64,000 nt of DNA from Henricia sp. BOLD:AAB3569 (taxonomy: Eukaryota > Echinodermata > Asteroidea > Spinulosida > Echinasteridae), in assembly GCA_037783545.1 (NCBI GenBank), contig JBBELK010000213.1, positions 930,001 through 994,000 on the forward strand, written 5' to 3'. The position numbers were made by a program, and so were the translations under genes. The number at the start of each line of letters is the position of its first letter. Position 1 is the first letter of the stretch. This document shows positions 1 through 13,084 of the stretch, one piece after another. Below the pieces are notes generated by a model. It saw only the letters and a list, made by a program, of their open reading frames with translations. It made no database searches and was not told the DNA's origin.

Positions 1-258
1 TGTGGTCCAAACTTCGGCAAATTTGGAAGTCAAGAAATTTTCCGACGAACTTCAAATTTTGCATGCCCCAAACAGTCTGTATTCTGCACTTGTCCTGAAA
101 AATTGACAGACTTTCGCCGGGAAATGGCCGAGAAATTTCAGAGTTTAAGGAAAACTGGGCTCGGGCTTCCTGCCTGCTCTGCAGACCGTGGCTGTCCGTG
201 TACTCCTGATCACTCGTGCGCATGCTCAGTCTTGTTTGGGACGGGAATTTGGTCAAAG
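1..258 (+). repeat. Representative 258-bp satellite monomer
   Basis: First complete unit, from TGTGGTCC to GGTCAAAG. Its parts in order are: an AT-rich part with an imperfect inverted repeat (AAATTTGGAAGT near 19-30 against ACTTCAAATTT near 49-59), a middle part (CAAACAGTCTGTATTC to GAGTTTAAGG), and a GC-rich part with GGGCTCGGGCTTCCTGCC, CTGCAGACCGTGG and TGCGCATGCTCA. The length is exactly 86 codons, so any open frame re-enters itself in the next monomer. This explains the long apparent reading frames on both strands without any need for coding function. Confidence 0.85.
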
Positions 259-1431
259 TGTGGTCCAAACGTCGGTAAATTTGGAAGTCAAGAAATTTTC
301 CAACGAACTTCAAATTTTGCATGCTCCAGTCTATATTCCGCACTTGTCCTGAAAAATTGACAGACTTTCGCCGGGAAATGGTCGAGAAATTTTAGAGTTT
401 AGGGAAAACTGGGCTCGGGCTTCCTGCCTGCTCTGCAGACCGTGGCTGTCCGTATACTCCTGATCACTCGTGCGCATGCTCAGTCTTGTTTGCGACGGGA
501 ATTTGGTCAAAGTGTGGTCCAAACGTCGGCAAATTTGGAAGTCAAGAAATTTTCCGACGAACTTCAAATTTTGCATGCTCCAAACAGTCTATATTCCGCA
601 CTTGTCCTGAAAAATTGACTGACTTTCGCCGGGAAATGGCCGAGAAATTTCAGAGTTTAAGGAAAACTGGGCTCGGGCTTCCTGCCTGCTCTGCAGACCG
701 TGGCTGTCCGTGTACTCCTGACTCGTGCGCATGCTCAGTCTTGTTTGGGACGGGAATTTGGTCAAAGTGTGGTCCAAACGTCGGCAAATTTGGAAGTCAA
801 GAAATTTTCCAACGAACTTCAAATGTTGCATGCTCCAAACAGTCTATATTCCGCACTTGTCCTGAAAAATTGACAGACTTTCGCCGGGAAATGGACGAGA
901 AATTTCAGAGTTTAAGGAAAACTGGGCTCGGGCTTCCTGCCTGCTCTGCAGACCGTGGCTGTCCGTGTACTCCTGATCACTCGTGCGCATGCTCAGTCTT
1001 GTTTGGGACGGGAATTTGGTCAAAGTGTGGTCCAAACGTCGGTAAATTTGGAAGTCAAGAAATATTCCAACGAACTTCAAATTTGGCATGCTCCAAACAG
1101 TCTATATTCCGCACTTGTCCTGAAAAATTGACAGACTTTCGCCTGGAAATGGCCGATAAATTTCAGAGTTTAGGGAAAACTGTGCTCAGGCTTCCTGCCT
1201 GCTCTGCAGACCGTGGCTGTCCGTGTACTCCTGACTCGTGCGCATGCTCAGTCTTGTTTGGGACGGGAATTTGGTCAAAGTGTGGTCCAAACTTCGGCAA
1301 ATTTGGAAGTCAAGAAATTTTCCGACGAACTTCAAATTTTGCATGCCCCAAACAGTCTGTATTCTGCACTTGTCCTGAAAAATTGACAGACTTTCGCCGG
1401 GAAATGGCCGAGAAATGTTAGAGTTTAGGGA

Positions 1432-3910
1432 AAACTGGGCTCGGGCTTCCTGCCTGCTCTGCAGACCGTGGCTGTCCGTGTACTCCTGATCACTCGTGCG
1501 CATGCTCAGTCTTGTTTGCGACGGGAATTTGGTCAAAGTGTGGTCCAAACGTCGGCAAATTTGGAAGTCAAGAAATTTTCCGACGAACTTCAAATTTTGC
1601 ATGCTCCAAACAGTCTATATTCCGCACTTGTCCTGAAAAATTGACAGACTTTCGCCGGGAAATGGCCGAGAAATTTCAGAGTTTAAGGAAAACTGGGCTC
1701 GGGCTTCCTGCCTGCTCTGCAGACCGTGGCTGTCCGTGTACTCCTGACTCGTGCGCATGCTCAGTCTTGTTTGGGACGGGAATTTGGTCAAAGTGTGGTC
1801 CAAACGTCGGCAAATTTGGAAGTCAAGAAATTTTCGAACGAACTTCAAATTTTGCATGCTCCAAACAGTCTATATTCCGCACTTGTCCTGAAAAATTGAC
1901 AGACTTTCGCCGGGAAATGGACGAGAAATTTCAGAGTTTAAGGAAAACTGGGCTCGGGCTTCCTGCCTGCTCTGCAGACCGTGGCTGTCCGTGTACTCCT
2001 GATCACTCGTGCGCATGCTCAGTCTTGTTTGGGACGGGAATTTGGTCAAAGTGTGGTCCAAACGTCGGTAAATTTGGAAGTCAAGACATTTTCCAACGAA
2101 CTTCAAATTTTGCATGCTCCAAACAGTCTGTATTCCACACTTGTCCTGAAAAATTGACAGACTTTCGCCGGGAAATGGCCGAGAAATTTCAGAGTTTAGG
2201 GAAAACTGGGCTCGGGCTTCCTGCCTGCTCTGCAGACCGTGGCTGTCCGTGTACTCCTGATCACTCGTGCGCATGCTCAGTCTTGTTTGGGACTGGAATT
2301 AGGTCAAAGTGTGGTCCAAACGTCGGCAAATTTGGAAGTCAAGACATTTTCCAACGAACTTCAAATTGTGCATGCTCCAAACAGTCTATATTCCGCACTT
2401 GTCCTGAAAAATTGACAGACTTTCGCCGGGAAATGGCGTAGAAATTTCAGAGTTTAGGGAAAACTGCGCTCAGGCTTCCTGCCTGCTCTGCAGACCGTGG
2501 CTGTCCGTGTACTCCTGACTCGTGCGCATGCTCAGTCTTGTTTGGGACGGGAATTTGGTAAAGTGTGGTCCAAACTTCGGCAAATTTGGAAGTCAAGAAA
2601 TTTTCCGACGAACTTCAAATTTTGCATGCTCCAAACAGTCTATATTCCGCACTTGTCCTGAAAAATTGACAGACTTTCGCCGGGAAATGGCCGAGAAATT
2701 TCAGAGTTTAAGGAAAACTGGGCTCGGGCTTCCTGCCTGCTCTGCAGACCGTGGCTGTCCGTGTACTCCTGATCACTCGTGCGCATGCTCAGTCTTGTTT
2801 GCGACGGGAATTTGGTCAAAGTGTGGTCCAAACGTCGGCAAATTTGGAAGTCAAGAAATTTTCCGACGAACTTCAAATTTTGCATGCTCCAAACAGTCTA
2901 TATTCCGCACTTGTCCTGAAAAATTGACAGACTTTCGCCGGGAAATGGCCGAGAAATTTCAGAGTTTAAGGAAAACTGGGCTCGGGCTTCCTGCCTGCTC
3001 TGCAGACCGTGGCTGTCCGTGTACTCCTGACTCGTGCGCATGCTCAGTCTTGTTTGGGACGGGAATTTGGTCAAAGTGTGGTCCAAACGTCGGCAAATTT
3101 GGAAGTCAAGAAATTTTCGAACGAACTTCAAATTTTGCATGCTCCAAACAGTCTATATTCCGCACTTGTCCTGAAAAATTGACAGACTTTCGCCGGGAAA
3201 TGGACGAGAAATTTCAGAGTTTAAGGAAAACTGGGCTCGGGCTTCCTGCCTGCTCTGCAGACCGTGGCTGTCCGTGTACTCCTGATCACTCGTGCGCATG
3301 CTCAGTCTTGTTTGGGACGGGAATTTGGTCAAAGTGTGGTCCAAACGTCGGTAAATTTGGAAGTCAAGACATTTTCCAACGAACTTCAAATTTTGCATGC
3401 TCCAAACAGTCTGTATTCCACACTTGTCCTGAAAAATTGACAGACTTTCGCCGGGAAATGGCCGAGAAATTTCAGAGTTTAGGGAAAACTGGGCTCGGGC
3501 TTCCTGCCTGCTCTGCAGACCGTGGCTGTCCGTGTACTCCTGATCACTCGTGCGCATGCTCAGTCTTGTTTGGGACTGGAATTAGGTCAAAGTGTGGTCC
3601 AAACGTCGGCAAATTTGGAAGTCAAGACATTTTCCAACGAACTTCAAATTGTGCATGCTCCAAACAGTCTATATTCCGCACTTGTCCTGAAAAATTGACA
3701 GACTTTCGCCGGGAAATGGCGTAGAAATTTCAGAGTTTAGGGAAAACTGCGCTCAGGCTTCCTGCCTGCTCTGCAGACCGTGGCTGTCCGTGTACTCCTG
3801 ACTCGTGCGCATGCTCAGTCTTGTTTGGGACGGGAATTTGGTAAAGTGTGGTCCAAACTTCGGCAAATTTGGAAGTCAAGAAATTTTCCGACGAACTTCA
3901 AATTTTGCAT
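1432..3910. repeat. Tandem duplication of a five-monomer satellite block (period 1283 bp)
   Basis: The stretch from about 1432 to 2627 reappears from about 2715 to 3910 at an offset of 1283 bp. Rare variants are shared in register: GCGACGG at about 1518 and 2801, TTTTCGAACG at 1832 and 3115, AAATTGTGCATGC at 2365 and 3648, the GGCGTAGAAATTTC change at 2436 and 3719, and the single-base loss in TTTGGTAAAG at 2557 and 3840. The match ends where CATGCTCC (about 2628) meets CATGCCCC (about 3911). The edges are read by eye to within a few bases. Confidence 0.8.
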
Positions 3911-5896
3911 GCCCCAAACAGTCTGTATTCTGCACTTGTCCTGAAAAATTGACAGACTTTCGCCGGGAAATGGCCGAGAAATTTCAGAGTTTAGGGAAAA
4001 CTGGGCTCGGGCTTCCTGCCTGCTCTGCAGACCGTGGCTGTCCGTGTACTCCTGATCACTCGTGCGCATGCTCAGTCTTGTTTGGGACGGGAATTTGGTC
4101 AAAGTGTGGTCCAAACGTCGGCAAATTTGGAAGTCAAGAAATTTTCCGACGAACTTCAAATTTTGCATGCTCCAAACAGTCTATATTCCGCACTTGTCCT
4201 GAAAAATTGACAGACTTTCGCCGGGAAATGGCCGAGAAATTTCAGAGTTTAGGGAAAACTGCGCTCAGGCTTCCTGCCTGCTCTGCAGACCGTGGCTGTC
4301 CGTGTACTCCTGACTCGTGCGCATGCTCAGTCTTGTTTGGGACGGGAATTTGGTCAAAGTGTGGTCCAAACGTCGGTAAATTTGGTAGTCAAGAAATTTT
4401 CCAACGAACTTCAAATTTTGCATGCTCCAGTCTATATTTCGCACTTGTCCTGAAAAATTGACAGACTTTCGCCGGGAAATGGCCGAGAAATTTCAGAGTT
4501 TAGGGAAAACTGCGCTCAGGCTTCCTGCCTGCTCTGCAGACCGTGGCTGTCCGTGTACTCCTGATCACTCGTGCGCATGCTCAGTCTTGTTTGGGACGGG
4601 AATTTGGTCAAAGTGTGGTCCAAACGTCGGTAAATTTGGAAGTCAAGAAATTTTCAGACGAACTTCAAATTTTGCATGCCCCAAACAGTCTGTATTCTGC
4701 ACTTGTCCTGAAAAATTGACAGACTTTCGCCGGGAAATGGCCGAGAAATTTCAGAGTTTAGGGAAAACTGGGCTCGGGCTTCCTGCCTGCTCTGCAGACC
4801 GTGGCTGTCCGTGTACTCCTGATCACTCGTGCGCATGCTCAGTCTTGTTTGGGACGGGAATTTGGTCAAAGTGTGGTCCAAACTTCGGCAAATTTGGAAG
4901 TCAAGAAATTTTCCGACCAACTTCAAATTTTGCATGCTCCAAACAGTCTATATTCCGCACTTGTCCTGAAAAATTGACAGACTTTCGCCGGGAAATGGCC
5001 GAGAAATTTCAGAGTTTAAGGAAAACTGGGCTCGGGCTTCCTGCCTGCTCTGCAGACCGTGGCTGTCCGTGTACTCCTGATCACTCGTGCGCATGCTCAG
5101 TCTTGTTTGGGACGGGAATTTGGTCAAAGTGTGGTCCAAACGTCGGTAAATTTGGAAGTCAAGAAATTTTCCAACGAACTTCAAATTTTGCATGCTCCAG
5201 TCTATATTCCGCACTTGTCCTGAAAAATTGACAGACTTTCGCCGGGAAATGGCCGAGAAATTTCAGAGTTTAAGGAAAACTGGGCTCGGGATTCCTGCCT
5301 GCTCTGCAGACCGTGGCTGTCCGTGTACTCCTGATCACTCGTGCGCATGCTCAGTCTTGTTTGGGACGGAAATTTTGTCAAAGTGTGGTCCAAACGTCGG
5401 TAAATTTGGAAGTGAAGAAATTTTCCAACGAACTTCAAATTTTGCATGCTCCAAACAGTCTATATTCCGCACTTGTCCTGAAAAATTGACAGACTTTCGC
5501 CGGGAAATGGCCGAGAAATTTCAGAGTTTAAGGAAAACTGGGCTCGGGCTTCCTGCCTGCTCTGCAGACCGTGGCTGTCCGTGTACTCCTGATCACTCGT
5601 GCGCATGCTCAGTCTTGTTTGGGACGGGAATTTGGTCAAAGTGTGGTCCAAACGTCGGTAAATTTGGAAGTCAAGAAATCTTCCAACGAACTTCAAATTT
5701 GGCATGCTCCAAACAGTCTATATTCCGCACTTGTCCTGAAAAATTGACAGACTTTCGCCGGGAAATGGCCGATAAATTTCAGAGTTTAGGGAAAACTGCG
5801 CTCAGGCTTCCTGCCTGCTCTGCAGACCGTGGCTGTCCGTGTACTCCTGACTCGTGCGCATGCTCAGTCTTGTTTGGGACGGGAATTTGGTCAAAG

Positions 5897-6956
5897 TGTG
5901 GTCCAAACTTCGGCAAATTTGGAAGTCAAGAAATTTTCCGACGAACTTCAAATTTTGCATGCCCCAAACAGTCTGTATTCTGCACTTGTCCTGAAAAATT
6001 GACAGACTTTCGCCGGGAAATGGCCGAGAAATTTCAGAGTTTAAGGAAAACTGGGCTCGGGCTTCCTGCCTGCTCTGCAGACCGTGGCTGTCCGTGTACT
6101 CCTGATCACTCGTGCGCATGCTCAGTCTTGTTTGGGACGGGAATTTGGTCAAAGTGTGGTCCAAACGTCGGTAAATTTGGAAGTCAAGAAATTTTCCAAC
6201 GAACTTCAAATTTTGCATGCTCCAGTCTATATTCCGCACTTGTCCTGAAAAATTGACAGACTTTCGCCGGGAAATGGTCGAGAAATTTTAGAGTTTAGGG
6301 AAAACTGGGCTCGGGCTTCCTGCCTGCTCTGCAGACCGTGGCTGTCCGTATACTCCTGATCACTCGTGCGCATGCTCAGTCTTGTTTGCGACGGGAATTT
6401 GGTCAAAGTGTGGTCCAAACGTCGGCAAATTTGGAAGTCAAGAAATTTTCCGACGAACTTCAAATTTTGCATGCTCCAAACAGTCTATATTCCGCACTTG
6501 TCCTGAAAAATTGACTGACTTTCGCCGGGAAATGGCCGAGAAATTTCAGAGTTTAAGGAAAACTGGGCTCGGGCTTCCTGCCTGCTCTGCAGACCGTGGC
6601 TGTCCGTGTACTCCTGACTCGTGCGCATGCTCAGTCTTGTTTGGGACGGGAATTTGGTCAAAGTGTGGTCCAAACGTCGGCAAATTTGGAAGTCAAGAAA
6701 TTTTCCAACGAACTTCAAATGTTGCATGCTCCAAACAGTCTATATTCCGCACTTGTCCTGAAAAATTGACAGACTTTCGCCGGGAAATGGACGAGAAATT
6801 TCAGAGTTTAAGGAAAACTGGGCTCGGGCTTCCTGCCTGCTCTGCAGACCGTGGCTGTCCGTGTACTCCTGATCACTCGTGCGCATGCTCAGTCTTGTTT
6901 GGGACGGGAATTTGGTCAAAGTGTGGTCCAAACGTCGGTAAATTTGGAAGTCAAGA
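5897..6956. repeat. Second copy of satellite block 1-1060 (offset 5896 bp)
   Basis: This block repeats 1-1060 with the same order of variants: the 4-bp-shortened CTCCAGTCTA (about 326 and 6222), the rare AAATTTTAGAG (about 390 and 6286), CCGTATACTCC (about 451 and 6347), GCGACGG (about 491 and 6387) and AAATGTTGCATGC (about 822 and 6718). The two copies diverge shortly after 1060/6956, where AAATATTCC replaces AAATTTTCC. A third partial relative starts near 8787. Confidence 0.75.
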
Positions 6957-8919
6957 AATTTTCCAACGAACTTCAAATTTTGCATGCTCCAAACAGTCTA
7001 TATTCCGCACATGTCCTGAAAAATTGACAGACTTTCGCCGGGAAATGGCCGAGAAATTTCAGAGTTTAAGGAAAACTGGGCTCGGGATTCCTGCCTGCTC
7101 TGCAGACCGTGGCTGTCCGTGTACTCCTGATCACTCGTGCGCATGCTCAGTCTTGTTTGGGACGGAAATTTGGTCAAAGTGTGGTCCAAACGTCGGTAAA
7201 TTTGGAAGTGAAGAAATTGTCCAACGAACTTCAAATTTTGCATGCTCCAAACAGTCTATATTCCGCACTTGTCCTGAAAAATTGACAGACTTTCGCCGGG
7301 AAATGGCCGAGAAATTTCAGAGTTTAAGGAAAACTGGGCTCGGGCTTCCTGCCTGCTCTGCAGACCGTGGCTGTCCGTGTACTCCTGATCACTCGTGCGC
7401 ATGCTCAGTCTTGTTTGGGACGGGAATTTGGTCAAAGTGTGGTCCAAACGTCGGTAAATTTGGAAGTCAAGAAATATTCCAACGAACTTCAAATTTGGCA
7501 TGCTCCAAACAGTCTATATTCCGCACTTGTCCTGAAAAATTGACAGACTTTCGCCGGGAAATGGCCGAGAAATGTCAGAGTTTAGGGAAAACTGGGCTCG
7601 GGCTTCCTGCCTGCTCTGCAGACCGTGGCTGTCCGTGTACTCCTGACTCGTGCGCATGCTCAGTCTTGTTTGGGACGGGAATTTGGTCAAAGTGTGGTCC
7701 AAACTTCGGTAAATTTGGAAGTCAAGAAATATTCCAACGAACTTCAAATTTGGCATGCTCCAAACAGTCTGTATTCCGCACTTGTCCTGAAAAATTGACA
7801 GACTTTCGCCGGGAAATGGCCGATAAATTTCAGAGTTTAGGGAAAACTGTGCTCAGGCTTCCTGCCTGCTCTGCAGACCGTGGCTGTCCGTGTACTCCTG
7901 ACTCGTGCGCATGCTCAGTCTTGTTTGGGACGGGAATTTGGTCAAAGTGTGGTCCAAACTTCGGCAAATTTGGAAGTCAAGAAATTTTCCGACGAACTTC
8001 AAATTTTGCATGCCCCAAACAGTCTGTATTCTGCACTTGTCCTGAAAAATTGACAGACTTTCGCCGGGAAATGGCCGAGAAATGTTAGAGTTTAGGGAAA
8101 ACTGGGCTCGGGCTTCCTGCCTGCTCTGCAGACCGTGGCTGTCCGTGTACTCCTGATCACTCGTGCGCATGCTCAGTCTTGTTTGCGACGGGAATTTGGT
8201 CAAAGTGTGGTCCAAACGTCGGCAAATTTGGAAGTCAAGAAATTTTCCGACGAACTTCAAATTTTGCATGCTCCAAACAGTCTATATTCCGCACTTGTCC
8301 TGAAAAATTGACAGACTTTCGCCGGGAAATGGCCGAGAAATTTCAGAGTTTAAGGAAAACTGGGCTCGGGCTTCCTGCCTGCTCTGCAGACCGTGGCTGT
8401 CCGTGTACTCCTGACTCGTGCGCATGCTCAGTCTTGTTTGGGACGGGAATTTGGTCAAAGTGTGGTCCAAACGTCGGCAAATTTGGAAGTCAAGAAATTT
8501 TCGAACGAACTTCAAATTTTGCATGCTCCAAACAGTCTATATTCCGCACTTGTCCTGAAAAATTGACAGACTTTCGCCGGGAAATGGACGAGAAATTTCA
8601 GAGTTTAAGGAAAACTGGGCTCGGGCTTCCTGCCTGCTCTGCAGACCGTGGCTGTCCGTGTACTCCTGATCACTCGTGCGCATGCTCAGTCTTGTTTGGG
8701 ACGGGAATTTGGTCAAAGTGTGGTCCAAACGTCGGTAAATTTGGAAGTCAAGACATTTTCCAACGAACTTCAAATTTTGCATGCTCCAGTCTATATTCCG
8801 CACTTGTCCTGAAAAATTGACAGACTTTCGCCGGGAAATGGTCGAGAAATTGTAGAGTTTAGGGAAAACTGGGCTCGGGCTTCCTGCCTGCTCTGCAGAC
8901 CGTGGCTGTCCGTATACTC

Positions 8920-9972
8920 CTGATCACTCGTGCGCATGCTCAGTCTTGTTTGCGACGGGAATTTGGTCAAAGTGTGGTCCAAACGTCGGCAAATTTGGAA
9001 GTCAAGAAATTTTCCGACGAACTTCAAATTTTGCATGCTCCAAACAGTCTATATTCCGCACTTGTCCTGAAAAATTGACTGACTTTCGCCGGGAAATGGC
9101 CGAGAAATTTCAGAGTTTAAGGAAAACTGGGCTCGGGCTTCCTGCCTGCTCTGCAGACCGTGGCTGTCCGTGTACTCCTGACTCGTGCGCATGCTCAGTC
9201 TTGTTTGGGACGGGAATTTGGTCAAAGTGTGGTCCAAACGTCGGCAAATTTGGAAGTCAAGAAATTTTCCAACGAACTTCAAATGTTGCATGCTCCAAAC
9301 AGTCTATATTCCGCACTTGTCCTGAAAAATTGACAGACTTTCGCCGGGAAATGGACGAGAAATTTCAGAGTTTAAGGAAAACTGGGCTCGGGCTTCCTGC
9401 CTGCTCTGCAGACCGTGGCTGTCCGTGTACTCCTGATCACTCGTGCGCATGCTCAGTCTTGTTTGCGACGGGAATTTGGTCAAAGTGTGGTCCAAACGTC
9501 GGCAAATTTGGAAGTCAAGAAATTTTCCGACGAACTTCAAATTTTGCATGCTCCAAACAGTCTATATTCCGCACTTGTCCTGAAAAATTGACTGACTTTC
9601 GCCGGGAAATGGCCGAGAAATTTCAGAGTTTAAGGAAAACTGGGCTCGGGCTTCCTGCCTGCTCTGCAGACCGTGGCTGTCCGTGTACTCCTGACTCGTG
9701 CGCATGCTCAGTCTTGTTTGGGACGGGAATTTGGTCAAAGTGTGGTCCAAACGTCGGCAAATTTGGAAGTCAAGAAATTTTCCAACGAACTTCAAATGTT
9801 GCATGCTCCAAACAGTCTATATTCCGCACTTGTCCTGAAAAATTGACAGACTTTCGCCGGGAAATGGACGAGAAATTTCAGAGTTTAAGGAAAACTGGGC
9901 TCGGGCTTCCTGCCTGCTCTGCAGACCGTGGCTGTCCGTGTACTCCTGATCACTCGTGCGCATGCTCAGTCT
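8920..9972. repeat. Two-monomer tandem duplication in the satellite (period 513 bp)
   Basis: A pair of monomers (one marked by GCGACGG and GACTGACTTTCG, the next by AAATGTTGCATGC and GGACGAGAAATTTC) occurs twice in a row, at about 8920-9432 and 9433-9945, with the match running on to about 9972. A single copy of the same pair sits at about 6356-6870. This is a small, clear example of block expansion. Confidence 0.75.
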
Positions 9973-10633
9973 TGTTTGGGACGGGAATTTGGTCAAAGTG
10001 TGGTCCAAACGTCGGTAAATTTGGAAGTCAAGAAATTTTCCAACGAACTTCAAATTTTGCATGCTCCAAACAGTCTATATTCCGCACATGTCCTGAAAAA
10101 TTGACAGACTTTCGCCGGGAAATGGCCGAGAAATTTCAGAGTTTAAGGAAAACTGGGCTCGGGATTCCTGCCTGCTCTGCAGACCGTGGCTGTCCGTGTA
10201 CTCCTGATCACTCGTGCGCATGCTCAGTCTTGTTTGGGACGGAAATTTGGTCAAAGTGTGGTCCAAACGTCGGTAAATTTGGAAGTGAAGAAATTGTCCA
10301 ACGAACTTCAAATTTTGCATGCTCCAAACAGTCTATATTCCGCACTTGTCCTGAAAAATTGACAGACTTTCGCCGGGAAATGGCCGAGAAATTTCAGAGT
10401 TTAAGGAAAACTGGGCTCGGGCTTCCTGCCTGCTCTGCAGACCGTGGCTGTCCGTGTACTCCTGATCACTCGTGCGCATGCTCAGTCTTGTTTGGGACGG
10501 GAATTTGGTCAAAGTGTGGTCCAAACGTCGGTAAATTTGGAAGTCAAGAAATATTCCAACGAACTTCAAATTTGGCATGCTCCAAACAGTCTATATTCCG
10601 CACTTGTCCTGAAAAATTGACAGACTTTCGCCG

Positions 10634-12116
10634 GGAAATGGCCGATAAATTTCAGAGTTTAGGGAAAACTGTGCTCAGGCTTCCTGCCTGCTCTGCAGAC
10701 CGTGGCTGTCCGTGTACTCCTGACTCGTGCGCATGCTCAGTCTTGTTTGGGACGGGAATTTGGTCAAAGTGTGGTCCAAACTTCGGCAAATTTGGAAGTC
10801 AAGAAATTTTCCGACGAACTTCAAATTTTGCATGCCCCAAACAGTCTGTATTCTGCACTTGTCCTGAAAAATTGACAGACTTTCGCCGGGAAATGGCCGA
10901 GAAATGTTAGAGTTTAGGGAAAACTGGGCTCGGGCTTCCTGCCTGCTCTGCAGACCGTGGCTGTCCGTGTACTCCTGATCACTCGTGCGCATGCTCAGTC
11001 TTGTTTGCGACGGGAATTTGGTCAAAGTGTGGTCCAAACGTCGGCAAATTTGGAAGTCAAGAAATTTTCCGACGAACTTCAAATTTTGCATGCTCCAAAC
11101 AGTCTATATTCCGCACTTGTCCTGAAAAATTGACAGACTTTCGCCGGGAAATGGCCGAGAAATTTCAGAGTTTAAGGAAAACTGGGCTCGGGCTTCCTGC
11201 CTGCTCTGCAGACCGTGGCTGTCCGTGTACTCCTGACTCGTGCGCATGCTCAGTCTTGTTTGGGACGGGAATTTGGTCAAAGTGTGGTCCAAACGTCGGC
11301 AAATTTGGAAGTCAAGAAATTTTCGAACGAACTTCAAATTTTGCATGCTCCAAACAGTCTATATTCCGCACTTGTCCTGAAAAATTGACAGACTTTCGCC
11401 GGGAAATGGACGAGAAATTTCAGAGTTTAAGGAAAACTGGGCTCGGGCTTCCTGCCTGCTCTGCAGACCGTGGCTGTCCGTGTACTCCTGATCACTCGTG
11501 CGCATGCTCAGTCTTGTTTGGGACGGGAATTTGGTCAAAGTGTGGTCCAAACGTCGGTAAATTTGGAAGTCAAGACATTTTCCAACGAACTTCAAATTTT
11601 GCATGCTCCAAACAGTCTGTATTCCACACTTGTCCTGAAAAATTGACAGACTTTCGCCGGGAAATGGCCGAGAAATTTCAGAGTTTAGGGAAAACTGGGC
11701 TCGGGCTTCCTGCCTGCTCTGCAGACCGTGGCTGTCCGTGTACTCCTGATCACTCGTGCGCATGCTCAGTCTTGTTTGGGACTGGAATTAGGTCAAAGTG
11801 TGGTCCAAACGTCGGCAAATTTGGAAGTCAAGACATTTTCCAACGAACTTCAAATTGTGCATGCTCCAAACAGTCTATATTCCGCACTTGTCCTGAAAAA
11901 TTGACAGACTTTCGCCGGGAAATGGCGTAGAAATTTCAGAGTTTAGGGAAAACTGCGCTCAGGCTTCCTGCCTGCTCTGCAGACCGTGGCTGTCCGTGTA
12001 CTCCTGACTCGTGCGCATGCTCAGTCTTGTTTGGGACGGGAATTTGGTAAAGTGTGGTCCAAACTTCGGCAAATTTGGAAGTCAAGAAATTTTCCGACGA
12101 ACTTCAAATTTTGCAT
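10634..12116. repeat. Distant copy of satellite block 1145-2627 (offset 9489 bp)
   Basis: The order of variants in 1145-2627 reappears here at an offset of 9489 bp: GTGCTCAGGC, the AAATGTTAGAG change (about 1414 and 10903), GCGACGG, TTTTCGAACG, AGACATTTTCC, GGAATTAGGTC, AAATTGTGCATGC and GGCGTAG. A shorter piece of the same block is at about 7820-8780. Further on, 10921-12466 matches 2715-4260 at an offset of 8206 bp, because 1432-2627 and 2715-3910 are themselves copies of each other. Confidence 0.75.
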
Positions 12117-13084
12117 GCCCCAAACAGTCTGTATTCTGCACTTGTCCTGAAAAATTGACAGACTTTCGCCGGGAAATGGCCGAGAAATTTCAGAGTTTAG
12201 GGAAAACTGGGCTCGGGCTTCCTGCCTGCTCTGCAGACCGTGGCTGTCCGTGTACTCCTGATCACTCGTGCGCATGCTCAGTCTTGTTTGGGACGGGAAT
12301 TTGGTCAAAGTGTGGTCCAAACGTCGGCAAATTTGGAAGTCAAGAAATTTTCCGACGAACTTCAAATTTTGCATGCTCCAAACAGTCTATATTCCGCACT
12401 TGTCCTGAAAAATTGACAGACTTTCGCCGGGAAATGGCCGAGAAATTTCAGAGTTTAAGGAAAACTGGGCTCGGGCTTCCTGCCTGCTCTGCAGACCGTG
12501 GCTGTCCGTGTACTCATGATCACTCGTGCGCATGCTCAGTCTTGTTTGGGACGGGAATTTGGTCAAAGTGTGGTCCAAACGTCGGTAAATTTGGAAGTCA
12601 AGACATTTTCCAACGAACTTAAAATTGTGCATGCTCCAAACAGTCTATATTCCGCACTTGTCCTGAAAAATTGACAGACTTTCGCCGGGAAATGGCCGAG
12701 AAATTTCAGAGTTTAAGGAAAACTGGGCTCGGGCTTCCTGCCTGCTCTGCAGACCGTGGCTGTCCGTGTACTCCTGATCACTCGTGCGCATGCTCAGTCT
12801 TGTTTGGGACGGGAATTTGGTCAAAGTGTGGTCCAAACGTCGGTAAATTTGGAAATGAAGACATTTTCCAACGAACTTCAAATTGTGCATGCTCCAAACA
12901 GTCTATATTCCGCACTTGTCCTGAAAAATTGACAGACTTTCGCCGGGAAATGGCCGAGAAATTTCAGAGTTTAAGGAAAACTGTGCTCGGGCTTCCTGCC
13001 TGCTCTGCAGACCGTGGCTGTCCGTGTACTCCTGATCACTCGTGCGCATGCTCAGTCTTGTTTGGGACGGGAATTTGGTCAAAG

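Noticed and set aside
1-258. tRNA-like or Pol III box A/B promoter in the satellite monomer
   Set aside because: No GGTTCGAATCC-like box B or paired box A at proper spacing was found on either strand.
486-12622. Long open frames on the + strand of the satellite (up to 654 codons) as a repeat-protein gene
   Set aside because: They follow from a 258-bp monomer that is a multiple of three. Frames are broken by 1- and 4-bp indels and stops in other monomers, no start context, signal peptide or intron pattern is evident, and the minus strand is equally open.
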